A stretch of 64,000 bases of DNA, taken from contig DASPFY010000011.1 of NCBI GenBank assembly GCA_035620895.1, positions 28,811-92,810 on the forward strand, written 5' to 3'. Shown here in pieces: positions 1-7,515 of the stretch. A model generated the notes under the pieces. It searched no databases and had not been told where the DNA came from. It saw only the letters and a program-made list of their open reading frames with translations. The translations under genes were made by a program, and so were the position numbers. Every line of letters begins with the position of its first letter. Positions within the stretch are counted from its first letter, which is position 1. This DNA comes from TA-21 sp035620895 (lineage in GTDB: Archaea; Thermoproteota; Nitrososphaeria; Nitrososphaerales; Nitrososphaeraceae).

Positions 1-67
1 GAAATTCCTAATTCTAAGATTAAAAACATCGCAAAATTTACGAGAAATTTTTTTAACACCAATAAGG

Positions 68-75
68 TTATATAA
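68..75 (+). promoter_or_regulatory. TATA box of the first small membrane protein gene
   Basis: The octamer TTATATAA lies 26 nt before the ATG at 101. That spacing fits an archaeal box A driving an almost leaderless transcript. The near-consensus box suggests strong expression. Confidence 0.6.
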
Positions 76-100
76 TTGGATTCAAAACTACAAATCTAGT

Positions 101-421
101 ATGAAGTCACTTACCGTCGTTACAATAGCAGCCATACTAATTGCAATGGGACCTTTAGCATTAACCCTGTATCAAACCGCGAGTGCACAATATACAACGG
201 GTCAAGATACCGGAGCACTTAGTGTAGAAGAACAACTCCGTCTGGCTAAGGAAAAAGTATCTAATGCTCAGCAAGCTGGCGCCTATGGTTCTGGAACTGC
301 ATTCTTTGGCAAGAACATTGGTGACGCTGCAATATACACTGGTGCAATAGTTGCAATATTTGGAGCCGTAGCTGCTGCATTCATCGTGATGAGCAGACAT
401 AAAAAATCCGTAAGCGCATAG
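101..421 (+). CDS. Small secreted/membrane protein, candidate AMO accessory subunit
   Basis: The 106-aa protein has an N-terminal hydrophobic signal (about residues 5-29, ending in the signal-peptidase-like ASA before Gln30). A short hydrophilic, Gln/Ala-rich ectodomain follows, then a Gly/Ala-rich transmembrane helix (about 76-97) and a basic tail ending KKSVSA. The expected topology is an outside loop anchored by a C-terminal helix. It has its own TATA box and a T-rich stretch after the stop, so it is probably monocistronic and well expressed. It sits next to a second small one-helix protein. Ammonia-oxidising archaea are reported to carry two small conserved AMO subunits, AmoY and AmoZ, encoded by adjacent genes away from amoA/B/C. 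Size, topology and pairing fit, but this is inference from memory, not an alignment. Confidence 0.75.
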   Translation: MKSLTVVTIAAILIAMGPLALTLYQTASAQYTTGQDTGALSVEEQLRLAKEKVSNAQQAGAYGSGTAFFGKNIGDAAIYTGAIVAIFGAVAAAFIVMSRHKKSVSA

Positions 422-437
422 TGCTACATTACTACTA

Positions 438-452
438 TTTTTTTATTTTATA
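438..452 (+). terminator. T-rich terminator-like tract
   Basis: A run of seven T followed by ATTTTAT begins 17 nt after the stop codon at 421. Archaeal RNA polymerase terminates on oligo-T in the non-template strand, so this probably ends the first transcript. No hairpin is visible. Confidence 0.4.
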
Positions 453-620
453 TTCATTAGTCATTTTTTTGTAACCATAACCTCCCAATTTCTGTTGTGC
501 CGTTAACCTCTCATGAACTGACCCTAAATTTACGAGTGGATCTGATATCTTTTCGATTTTCGTATATATCTGAATTCATTGATTGGTTTTAGACCCCATT
601 TCAACTGTCTCACCAAAATG

Positions 621-628
621 TATATATC
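621..628 (+). promoter_or_regulatory. TATA box of the second small membrane protein gene
   Basis: TATATATC lies 25-32 nt before the ATG at 653, the spacing of an archaeal box A for a leaderless or short-leader mRNA. Confidence 0.5.
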
Positions 629-652
629 ATAGAAATAATGTGCTAATAGATA

Positions 653-931
653 ATGAGCGGAATTGAAGGACTTTTTACAGTGATTGGAAATACAGTACAC
701 AGTCTAATCGGTCAAATCGGTCCATCGTACGATCCTTTGTTCTACGATGTAATGGTCTACATATTTGGAACAATAATGTTTGCAGTGTTCCTGCTCGCAG
801 TAATTGCATTCTATATGAGGAGAAAGGGTTTAGGTGGAGGATCTGCAAAGGAACCCTGGATAAAAGAGCTGGACAAGTATTTCGAATCCGGACAGATAGG
901 TCTGATTCCTGACGAAAAACATCATTGGTGA
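653..931 (+). CDS. Small one-helix membrane protein, candidate AMO accessory subunit
   Basis: The 92-aa protein has an amphipathic N-terminus, one transmembrane helix (about residues 32-54) closed by the basic MRRK, a glycine-rich hinge, and a soluble C-terminus with the KEPWIKELDKYF segment ending in HHW. There is no cleavable signal peptide. It has its own promoter and is followed by a T-rich tract, separate from the gene at 101. The function is not proven. The pairing with a second small membrane protein suggests the AmoY/AmoZ pair reported in ammonia-oxidising archaea. That assignment is a hypothesis. Confidence 0.75.
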   Translation: MSGIEGLFTVIGNTVHSLIGQIGPSYDPLFYDVMVYIFGTIMFAVFLLAVIAFYMRRKGLGGGSAKEPWIKELDKYFESGQIGLIPDEKHHW

Positions 932-960
932 ATTAGAAAAAAGCCAAACCTACAAGATTC

Positions 961-980
961 TTATTTTTTGTTTTATTTTT
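961..980 (+). terminator. T-rich terminator-like tract
   Basis: Three T runs (6, 4 and 5 nt) within 20 nt begin 30 nt after the stop codon at 931. This fits oligo-T termination in archaea. Confidence 0.35.
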
Positions 981-1063
981 CAACTAAATTAAAGCCAACA
1001 TTAAACTAGGATTCAGCCAAAAAATATAATAAAATAATAAAAAATTGTCAGCGTAAATAATGA

Positions 1064-1372
1064 CTATTGAACTTCTATAGCAGATTCGGTGAATCCAAAT
1101 TTAACTAGGTATGACTTTACATCTTCCCTGTGATCTCCTTGCAACATTATAAATCCGTCTTTAGCTGTTCCTCCGCAAGCTAATTTGCTTTTCAATTCTT
1201 TTACTATGTGTTGTATGTCACTCAACTTTGGATCAATACCTTCAATCATAGTAGTAGTTTTGGAAAATCTTCTTGTTTCAAGTCTTATAACAATTCTGGT
1301 TTCTTCTTTATCCAGCTCGCCACATGCACAGAGATCGTTTGGGAGTCCACATTTTTTGCATATCACCGCCAT
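1064..1372 (-). CDS. Translation initiation factor aIF1 (SUI1/eIF1 family)
   Basis: This is the archaeal SUI1 protein, which binds the small ribosomal subunit and helps start-codon selection. The SUI1 fold is recognisable from the TRIVIRLETRRFSKTTTMIEG strand-loop region through LKSKLACGGTAKDG to the GDHREDVKSYL helix. An N-terminal Cys4 zinc knuckle (CKKCGLPNDLCAC) is present, as in many archaeal homologues. I chose the ATG at 1372 (protein starting MAVICKKCG, 102 aa). The open frame runs 24 codons further upstream, but that part is not family-like. The gene converges on the small membrane protein gene at 653. Confidence 0.9.
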   Translation of the reverse strand: MAVICKKCGLPNDLCACGELDKEETRIVIRLETRRFSKTTTMIEGIDPKLSDIQHIVKELKSKLACGGTAKDGFIMLQGDHREDVKSYLVKFGFTESAIEVQ

Positions 1373-1551
1373 ATTATAATTGATTTCCATTGAAATAATC
1401 TCATTATTAAGCCTTCCCCGATAAGGTACAGGTGGTAAGATCAATAATTTGATTGAAAAATCCAGTATTCAGTTGTTATTATCAAAATAATAATAGCAGA
1501 ATATTATTACAATAGCATAGAATAATTTAATTTACATGATGGCAAGATCAA

Positions 1552-1923
1552 ATGCACAAGATGTCAGCATCTGATGATAGGTATAGAGAAAACATGAAAA
1601 AAGCTGCTGAATTCTTGCTCAAGGGAGGAACGCTGCTTTCTGAACCATGCGAGAAATGTAGTGGTATACAAGTTAAGAAAAACGATGAAATCAAATGTAT
1701 TATTTGTGGGAACACGGTTTCACCAGCAGACAATAAAGCAAAAGAAATTGAGAAAATTGTTGGGTTTGATTATAGAAATAAAATGGTCGAAATAATCGGA
1801 AAAAGAATTCAAGAGTTATTAACTGGTATAGGATCAGATAAAAATTTAGCTGAGGAGGAGCAAAGATTGAGAGTCATAAATACCTATTTTATTATTTTAG
1901 AAAAAATTAAATTATTAAATTGA
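1552..1923 (+). CDS. Sjogren/scleroderma autoantigen p27 (SSSCA1)-type zinc-ribbon protein
   Basis: The 123-aa protein carries the archaeal Auto_anti-p27 domain. A helical N-terminus leads into LLKGGTLLSEPCEKCSG, and a second CxxC (CIICG) follows about 17 residues on, making a Cys4 zinc ribbon (about residues 33-55). The helical C-terminal half has no motif. The molecular role in archaea is unknown. The Met at codon 4 could be the true start. The gene is divergent from aIF1 and co-oriented with Sec61-beta and DUF2070. Confidence 0.85.
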   Translation: MHKMSASDDRYRENMKKAAEFLLKGGTLLSEPCEKCSGIQVKKNDEIKCIICGNTVSPADNKAKEIEKIVGFDYRNKMVEIIGKRIQELLTGIGSDKNLAEEEQRLRVINTYFIILEKIKLLN

Positions 1924-1964
1924 ATATTAAGACTCTCTAACTTAAAGTACAAATAAACCGGAAT

Positions 1965-1973
1965 CTATTTAAG
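1965..1973 (+). promoter_or_regulatory. TATA box for Sec61-beta
   Basis: CTATTTAAG lies 26-34 nt upstream of the TTG at 1999. It supports leaderless transcription from that TTG. Confidence 0.5.
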
Positions 1974-1998
1974 ACATCATTCATCATGAACTTTTACA

Positions 1999-2169
1999 TT
2001 GGGTGAAGGAAAGAAAAAGAATGCACCATTGCCTGCATCGAGCGCAGGATTATTAAGATTTTTTGAAGATGAAACTCGTGGTGTAAAAGTAAAGCCAGAA
2101 GTTATACTAGGTATTACTGGTGCTCTCATAGGGATTTCAATAATTATGAGACTCGTTTTCCCAGTATAG
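1999..2169 (+). CDS. Preprotein translocase Sec61-beta (archaeal SecG) subunit, TTG start
   Basis: A 56-aa frame encodes a hydrophilic N-terminus (GEGKKKNAPLPASSAGLLRF), the Sec61-beta signature region with FEDETRGVKVKPEV, and one C-terminal transmembrane helix ending RLVFPV. This is the usual size and layout of archaeal Sec61-beta, the third subunit of the SecYE translocon. An in-frame TGA lies at 1987-1989, so TTG at 1999 is the only sensible start. It matches the TATA-box spacing. The gene is easy to miss because it is short and non-ATG. The TTG of DUF2070 follows 15 nt after the stop. Confidence 0.88.
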   Translation: MGEGKKKNAPLPASSAGLLRFFEDETRGVKVKPEVILGITGALIGISIIMRLVFPV

Positions 2170-2184
2170 AATGCCAAACATTAA

Positions 2185-3927
2185 TTGATAAGTGAAGACA
2201 GTGTAACTGACATTCATAGAAGATGGTATTTTACACTCTTAAATCCATCTTCGTACAAGACGTCGGCAATTATTGCGATAATTGCATCAATGGGAATAAT
2301 AGGCATTAATCATGTTTCATATACTCTTACAGAATTAGCAATACATTCTGTTTTAGCGGTTGGCATAACTATTTTTGGATTTTTTCTAGATTTATTCCTA
2401 CTTAGGGGAACGCCAACAAATAAGATTTCAAAAGTAATCCATGTTGCAGCTTTTTCAAGCTTATTTTGGCTAGTAACTATTTTGTTAGGATTATTGACTA
2501 ATAGTATTTTTGGTAAAAATTCAGATTTTATTACTTACTGTCTGGGGGGAATGTTCATCGCGTGTGGTCTTCGCTATGGTATCTTTGTTTCAGTTTTTGG
2601 ATCAAGAATGCTTAGATCGATACTAATTGCATTTGTTTTACCTGTTGTCTTTTTTACTAATCTTCTGCCATATTCTTATTCATTTGTTCTACAAGAGCAT
2701 CTTAGCGTGTTGATTATAGGTTCAACAATATTTACAATAGGGGTTGTATGGTCTATATTGGCTGACAGAGCAGGACATCCAAATTTGAAAAGCACTTTTA
2801 GTGTATTACAGGCTTTTCTATCTGCATGGACAGAAAATAAGCAAGAAAAGATGGAAGAAATATTCGAGTCAAGATCGAATGTAGATGAAATTAGAACTAG
2901 AATCATGAAGTTTGAAAGGGAAGGAGATAAACAAATATTTGTTGTTTTACCTGATATACATCCAGGCCCATTTAATCCAATAGGTGGAAGCAATCTTCCC
3001 CAAAAGCTTTTCAATTTCTTTGAAAATAATGCAATAGTCTTTCACAGTATTTCTGACCATTCTAAAAATTTGCCTACAACAGCTGAAGTCAACAAATATC
3101 TTGATTCATTAAAAAACTCGATACTAAAAAATAGCGGTAATGAATGTACATTACCTTTAATCACAAAATCAAATGGTTTCACATTAACTAGTATTGGTTT
3201 TAAAACTAGCGTACTTATGATTATTTCAAAGGACAGCGGGATGGAGGATCTTCCATACTCAATTATAGAAAAAATAGAACAATTTGCCAAGGAGCTAGGA
3301 TTTTCTGACATAATGATTGTTGATGCGCACAACGCATTGGGAAATAAAATATCATATGAAGAGGAAATATCTCTTACAGCTCTTGCCTTAACTTCATTAG
3401 AAAAATTGGAGGGAAAACATTATTACACATACGAAATTGGATATTCAAACTCAATAACTTCGGGGTTCAGGATAATTGAACTTGGCGGAGCTGGAATCGG
3501 TGTTCTCGATCTACGGATCAACAATGAGGATCATCTTATAGGATGGTCAGATTCAAATAATCTTGTCAATGGGTTACGAATACGAATTCTCTGTGAACTA
3601 AATAAGGCAGGAATCAACATGTTGGAAATATGCTCATCCGATACACATTCTAGTTCCGGGAAAAGAACTCGTCAGGGATATTATGCATTAGGGAATGTTA
3701 CTAATGACCAAGATATAATCAGGGCCTTTAGTGAGATATCTAGTAAGGCGATGTCCAAGACCTCTCCTTCAAGCTTTTCATATTTGGATTCATATTCACA
3801 AATAAAATTAATGGGGCGAGATCAATTCGATAACTATGCAACAGCATTGAATAAATCAATGAATATCACAAAGGTTTCACTTACGATTACAGTGATCCTT
3901 TACATCACGATGTTAGTTATTTCATGA
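2185..3927 (+). CDS. DUF2070 family membrane protein
   Basis: The 580-aa protein matches the archaeal DUF2070 layout. Six or seven transmembrane helices fill residues about 25-195. A large soluble domain follows, with conserved acid/histidine motifs (DIHPGPF at 257-263, HSISDH at 287-292, D380-A-H382, D486-T-H488), and a last hydrophobic segment near 558-578. The repeated Asp/His pairs look like metal ligands and suggest a hydrolase, but no activity is known. The start is TTG; the ATG at 2171 is in another frame and stops at once. It follows Sec61-beta by 15 nt and is probably co-transcribed. Confidence 0.85.
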   Translation: MISEDSVTDIHRRWYFTLLNPSSYKTSAIIAIIASMGIIGINHVSYTLTELAIHSVLAVGITIFGFFLDLFLLRGTPTNKISKVIHVAAFSSLFWLVTILLGLLTNSIFGKNSDFITYCLGGMFIACGLRYGIFVSVFGSRMLRSILIAFVLPVVFFTNLLPYSYSFVLQEHLSVLIIGSTIFTIGVVWSILADRAGHPNLKSTFSVLQAFLSAWTENKQEKMEEIFESRSNVDEIRTRIMKFEREGDKQIFVVLPDIHPGPFNPIGGSNLPQKLFNFFENNAIVFHSISDHSKNLPTTAEVNKYLDSLKNSILKNSGNECTLPLITKSNGFTLTSIGFKTSVLMIISKDSGMEDLPYSIIEKIEQFAKELGFSDIMIVDAHNALGNKISYEEEISLTALALTSLEKLEGKHYYTYEIGYSNSITSGFRIIELGGAGIGVLDLRINNEDHLIGWSDSNNLVNGLRIRILCELNKAGINMLEICSSDTHSSSGKRTRQGYYALGNVTNDQDIIRAFSEISSKAMSKTSPSSFSYLDSYSQIKLMGRDQFDNYATALNKSMNITKVSLTITVILYITMLVIS

Positions 3928-3956
3928 TGGTGCGTATGTCGTCTTGGATAATAATA

Positions 3957-4463
3957 CTATTTTTTCCTCAATCGTTCTCTTTTTTTGAGAACACTATGGT
4001 ATAAATTTTTTCTAAAGTCTGCTACATCACGTGCTATATTTTCAGAACTTAATGCCAGTATTTGGCATGCTAGAATTGCGGCATTTATAGAGCCATTAAT
4101 TGCTACACACGCAACTGGAATTCCGCTAGGCATCTGGACAATCGAAAGAAGAGAATCCATTCCCTTTAAATTGTGGCTCTCTATCGGGACACCTATTACG
4201 GGCAATGTAGTCAAGGATGCAATCATTCCGGGAAGATGTGCCGACCCTCCAGCTCCTGCGATAATTACCTTAAGCCCTCTTTTTTTGGCAGTTTTTGCGT
4301 ACTCAAACATTAGTTCTGGGGTCCTATGTGCTGATACAATTTCCATTTCATAAGGAACATGGCCATTCTCTAAGAATTCTGAGGCTTGATTCATTATCTT
4401 TAGATCTGAATCACTTCCCATAATAATCCCAACGAGCGGTTTAATTTTCCTTTTTGCTTCCAC
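3957..4463 (-). CDS. purE: N5-carboxyaminoimidazole ribonucleotide mutase PurE
   Basis: PurE converts N5-CAIR to CAIR in de novo purine synthesis. The 168-aa protein has the class I motifs: GSDSD (16-20), SAHRTPE with the catalytic His (44-50), AGGSAHLPGM (71-80) and MPSGIPVA (111-118). It overlaps the 3' end of purK by 23 nt, so the two are translationally linked in the order purK-purE. That pairing is expected for the two-step ATP-dependent carboxylation route. Confidence 0.95.
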   Translation of the reverse strand: MEAKRKIKPLVGIIMGSDSDLKIMNQASEFLENGHVPYEMEIVSAHRTPELMFEYAKTAKKRGLKVIIAGAGGSAHLPGMIASLTTLPVIGVPIESHNLKGMDSLLSIVQMPSGIPVACVAINGSINAAILACQILALSSENIARDVADFRKNLYHSVLKKRERLRKK

Positions 4464-5634
4464 GTTGCTTCCCTACTCTTAACAAATTCCTTACTCTCTT
4501 AGCACTAGATAATGCTTCCTCTATATTTTGTGCAGTTATGGTAAAATGACCTAGTTTTCGTCGAGGTTTTGTTATCATTTTTCCATAAAAGTGCAGTTTT
4601 AGGCCAGGGATCGCAAGCGCCTTATCAATTCCCTTAAAGGAATATTCCCCAAAATAATTAGGGATTCCCAAAATATTCATCATAACCACTGGTGACATCA
4701 ATCGGGGCTTTACTAATGACAGGCCAAGTATTGCTCTAATATGTAGTTCGAATTGAGAAACACTGCATGCTTCGATTGAATAATGCCCAGAGTTATGAGG
4801 CCTCGGGGCTATTTCGTTTATCATTAATTTATTGTCGTCGAGAAACATTTCGATACCAAATATTCCAACACCTTTCAGTGACTTCACTACTTTTTCTGCT
4901 ATCGATTTTGCATTAGACTCTACAGTACTATTGACTCCTGCCGGAACTATGGTAGTATCCAAAATACCGTTAGTATGTATGTTTTGAACTAGCGGAAACG
5001 ACACTATCTGCCCGCGGGTATTACGGGCAACCATGACGGATACTTCCTTACTAAAATGAATGAATTTCTCTATCATGCACTTTCTTCCTCCAAAATACCG
5101 CATCCCCCTTTCAACATCCCTCGGAGATCTGATTAAAAAATTTCCTCTACCATCATAGGAATCTTCGCATGCTTTTAGAACTAATGGATAATCCAATTCA
5201 TTGCATGTCTTTCTTGCTTGTTCCACGGAGTTAACTTCTTCAAATTCTGGAACTGGAATTCCTTTTGTTTTTAGAAATCTCTTTTGTCTTAACTTGTTTT
5301 GAATCGTATTTAGTACACTAGAAGAGGGATGAATGGTGTGGCCCTTTGATTCGAGATCCTTTAGAACCAAAGAATTTGCAAGCTCGATTTCATAAGTTAA
5401 AACATCGGAGTTTCTTGCTAGTTCTAGAATCGATTTTTCATCTTTAAAATCACTAACAATCATTTGATCGGCAATGCTTGAAGCTGGACAAGTCTTATCT
5501 GGATCCAAATATGCTAAACTTATTGACATTCTTTTTGCTTCAATTCCGATCATTTTTCCAAGTTGTCCACCTCCTATGATTCCCAATGTAATATCATTGG
5601 GCGAAAGTTGTGATTTATCAAACGAGGGCCTCAT
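4441..5634 (-). CDS. purK: N5-carboxyaminoimidazole ribonucleotide synthase PurK
   Basis: This ATP-grasp enzyme carboxylates AIR to N5-CAIR using bicarbonate and ATP. The 397-aa protein begins with the GIIGGGQLGKM nucleotide-fold loop. The ATP-grasp core includes CEDSYDGRGN, and INEIAPRPHNSGHY is the metal/ADP-binding signature near residue 275. It is the first gene of the purK-purE pair. The promoter lies in the 80 nt shared with the divergent SDR gene at 5716. Confidence 0.95.
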   Translation of the reverse strand: MRPSFDKSQLSPNDITLGIIGGGQLGKMIGIEAKRMSISLAYLDPDKTCPASSIADQMIVSDFKDEKSILELARNSDVLTYEIELANSLVLKDLESKGHTIHPSSSVLNTIQNKLRQKRFLKTKGIPVPEFEEVNSVEQARKTCNELDYPLVLKACEDSYDGRGNFLIRSPRDVERGMRYFGGRKCMIEKFIHFSKEVSVMVARNTRGQIVSFPLVQNIHTNGILDTTIVPAGVNSTVESNAKSIAEKVVKSLKGVGIFGIEMFLDDNKLMINEIAPRPHNSGHYSIEACSVSQFELHIRAILGLSLVKPRLMSPVVMMNILGIPNYFGEYSFKGIDKALAIPGLKLHFYGKMITKPRRKLGHFTITAQNIEEALSSAKRVRNLLRVGKQRGSKKEN

Positions 5635-5715
5635 CTATAGAATACAAAATTATTTGAAATTTAAAGTACCTAATATTCCTTTAAACTTTAAAAGTTTATA
5701 GTTATATTCATTGAT

Positions 5716-6471
5716 ATGGGTCTCAAAGGAAAAGTTGCTATTGTAACAGGTGCAGGAGGCGGAGTAGGAAGGTCCACCACTGAACGACTTGTTAACGAAG
5801 GATGTAGAGTGATTATGGTAGGTAGAGATCGCTCGAAATTGACAAAGGTTATTTCAGATAGTGATAGTGCCAATAATTTACTTGCTGTTAGTGCTGACAT
5901 TACCAAAGAGGCAGAAGTTCTAAATGTAATTGAACAGACTATATCTTCCTTTGACACAATTGACATCCTTGTAAACAATGCAGGCGTCCTAAACGACCCA
6001 ATCCCGTTTCACTTGATGAGTGAAGATCAATGGGACAATCTTATTTCCACAAATTTGATAGGGACTTTTCAGATGACTAAAGCAGTTCTACCACTATTAA
6101 TGAAAAAGAAAATTGGAAATATTGTCAATATCTCGTCGTTGTTGGGGATAAGAGCTATACCAAATGTTCCTCTATCCATTTACGGTGCTACTAAAGCTGG
6201 TATCATAATGTTCACAAAGAGTATCGCGGTTGAGTATGGATCTTATGGTATTAGATGCAATTGCATTGTACCATCTACAATAAGGAGCCCCATGATAGAA
6301 CCTTATTTACAAGATGAGAAATCTAAAGAATTACTGGAGTCGTCATTTCCCTTGAGGAGGATAGGAAATACTAGCGATATTTCAGGTGCAGTTGTTTATC
6401 TATGTTCAGATGATTCAAATTGGATCACTGGAACAACTTTGACCATTGATGGCGGCTACTCTGCAAAATAA
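5716..6471 (+). CDS. SDR family oxidoreductase (FabG-like)
   Basis: The 251-aa classical short-chain dehydrogenase has a TGAGGGVG cofactor loop (residues 11-18), NNAG near 89, a catalytic Ser in NISS, and an intact YGATK active site. The C-terminus ends GTTLTIDGGYS, as in FabG-type enzymes. The substrate cannot be told from sequence. Candidates include 3-oxoacyl or hydroxy-acid substrates. It is divergent from purK, with a TTTATA box about 20 nt before the ATG. Confidence 0.88.
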   Translation: MGLKGKVAIVTGAGGGVGRSTTERLVNEGCRVIMVGRDRSKLTKVISDSDSANNLLAVSADITKEAEVLNVIEQTISSFDTIDILVNNAGVLNDPIPFHLMSEDQWDNLISTNLIGTFQMTKAVLPLLMKKKIGNIVNISSLLGIRAIPNVPLSIYGATKAGIIMFTKSIAVEYGSYGIRCNCIVPSTIRSPMIEPYLQDEKSKELLESSFPLRRIGNTSDISGAVVYLCSDDSNWITGTTLTIDGGYSAK

Positions 6472-6514
6472 AAAAGGGCAAAAAAAATGATTGTAAAGTA
6501 GATTGCTTACTTAT

Positions 6515-6919
6515 TCAGGATTTTAAGCCAGATCTCCTCTCCTTTATCAATGGGATTATCTTTTCAACTATTATTTCATGAAAATTATCTGTTCCCGCGT
6601 CAAGAGAAAGTATTATCACAAATGATAATTTTCTATTATCATCGGTTACGGGAATAGTAGCTCGTATAAGTTTGGAATAATGAGAACTTGCATACTGTAT
6701 CTTGCCCAGTAAGACTTCCCATCTAAGTCTTGTAAACTGTCTAGTCGCTGCAGTGATGGCATATTGAGTTCTCTCTTCTGAAGAAAGCAGTGGCTTGATA
6801 CCCTTGCGATGACTAATGTGTAATATTATTCCGTCTTCATTCGTAATCCCCGCAGACCTAATTGAGGTATCAACTTTAATTATCTCTTGACATAACGTCT
6901 TGAATACTGAATTTTTCAA
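6515..6919 (-). CDS. Conserved thaumarchaeal protein (roadblock/profilin-like, DUF6659-like)
   Basis: The 134-aa soluble protein has an alternating helix/strand pattern (ITNEDGIILH, LLGKIQYASSHYSKLIRATIPV, LSFVIILSL) that recalls roadblock/LC7 or profilin-like folds, in a family abundant in Thaumarchaeota. I see no catalytic motif. It stands alone between two oppositely oriented or unrelated genes. The family name is from memory, and the function is unknown. Confidence 0.65.
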   Translation of the reverse strand: MKNSVFKTLCQEIIKVDTSIRSAGITNEDGIILHISHRKGIKPLLSSEERTQYAITAATRQFTRLRWEVLLGKIQYASSHYSKLIRATIPVTDDNRKLSFVIILSLDAGTDNFHEIIVEKIIPLIKERRSGLKS

Positions 6920-7057
6920 TAGAAAAAAATTAGCAACCGGTAATTTTAATGTCTTTATTTTTGTATTCTTCTTACAGGCGAAATATTTTGCAGACTGAAT
7001 ACATTAGAGTAACTAACTTCACTTTCACCAATATTAGTAAAAAAGAGCTTTAGATAC

Positions 7058-7432
7058 CTATGAGCCCATCATTCCGGGCATTTTTATAGGTGTCCGGTAT
7101 CCTGTGGTTATGTTTATGCCGTTGTCTGCAACGATCCTAACAAGATTCAAGTTACTTCCTTCTGGGGGTGAGAGTGAAATTTTTTCTCCAGGATTGATAG
7201 TTTGGATAGTTTCGGTTTTAATTCCATAATCAACTACAATATGGGTAACAGGCTGTTTTCCTACATTTGTTAGTATGATCCTACTATTCGTGAAAAGAGA
7301 TTGGTCCTCTCTCATGGCGTCAACTTCTAAGGAATAATCAGCGCGCTGATAATATTGAATAATCATATACGAAAGAAAAGACGCAGAAACAAATCCCGCA
7401 ATGCAAATGAAAATTAACTTTAGTCTTTTCAA
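7058..7432 (-). CDS. Small membrane-anchored extracellular protein
   Basis: The 124-aa protein has one N-terminal signal anchor (about residues 5-27). A beta-rich ectodomain of about 90 residues follows (RIILTNVGKQPVTHIVVDY, then NPGEKISLSPPEG), resembling the short Ig-like/CARDB-type folds of archaeal surface proteins. The C-terminus is Met/Pro-rich (KMPGMMGS) and might bind copper, but this is speculative. It lies upstream of purF on the same strand. No function is assigned. Confidence 0.65.
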   Translation of the reverse strand: MKRLKLIFICIAGFVSASFLSYMIIQYYQRADYSLEVDAMREDQSLFTNSRIILTNVGKQPVTHIVVDYGIKTETIQTINPGEKISLSPPEGSNLNLVRIVADNGINITTGYRTPIKMPGMMGS

Positions 7433-7515
7433 ATCTAAATTAGTTGAATTTTCAAATATTTAAGGAGTTAAGCAATTGTCTTACTCAAAATCAAAAGTCC
7501 ATGTTTGGAGCAAAA

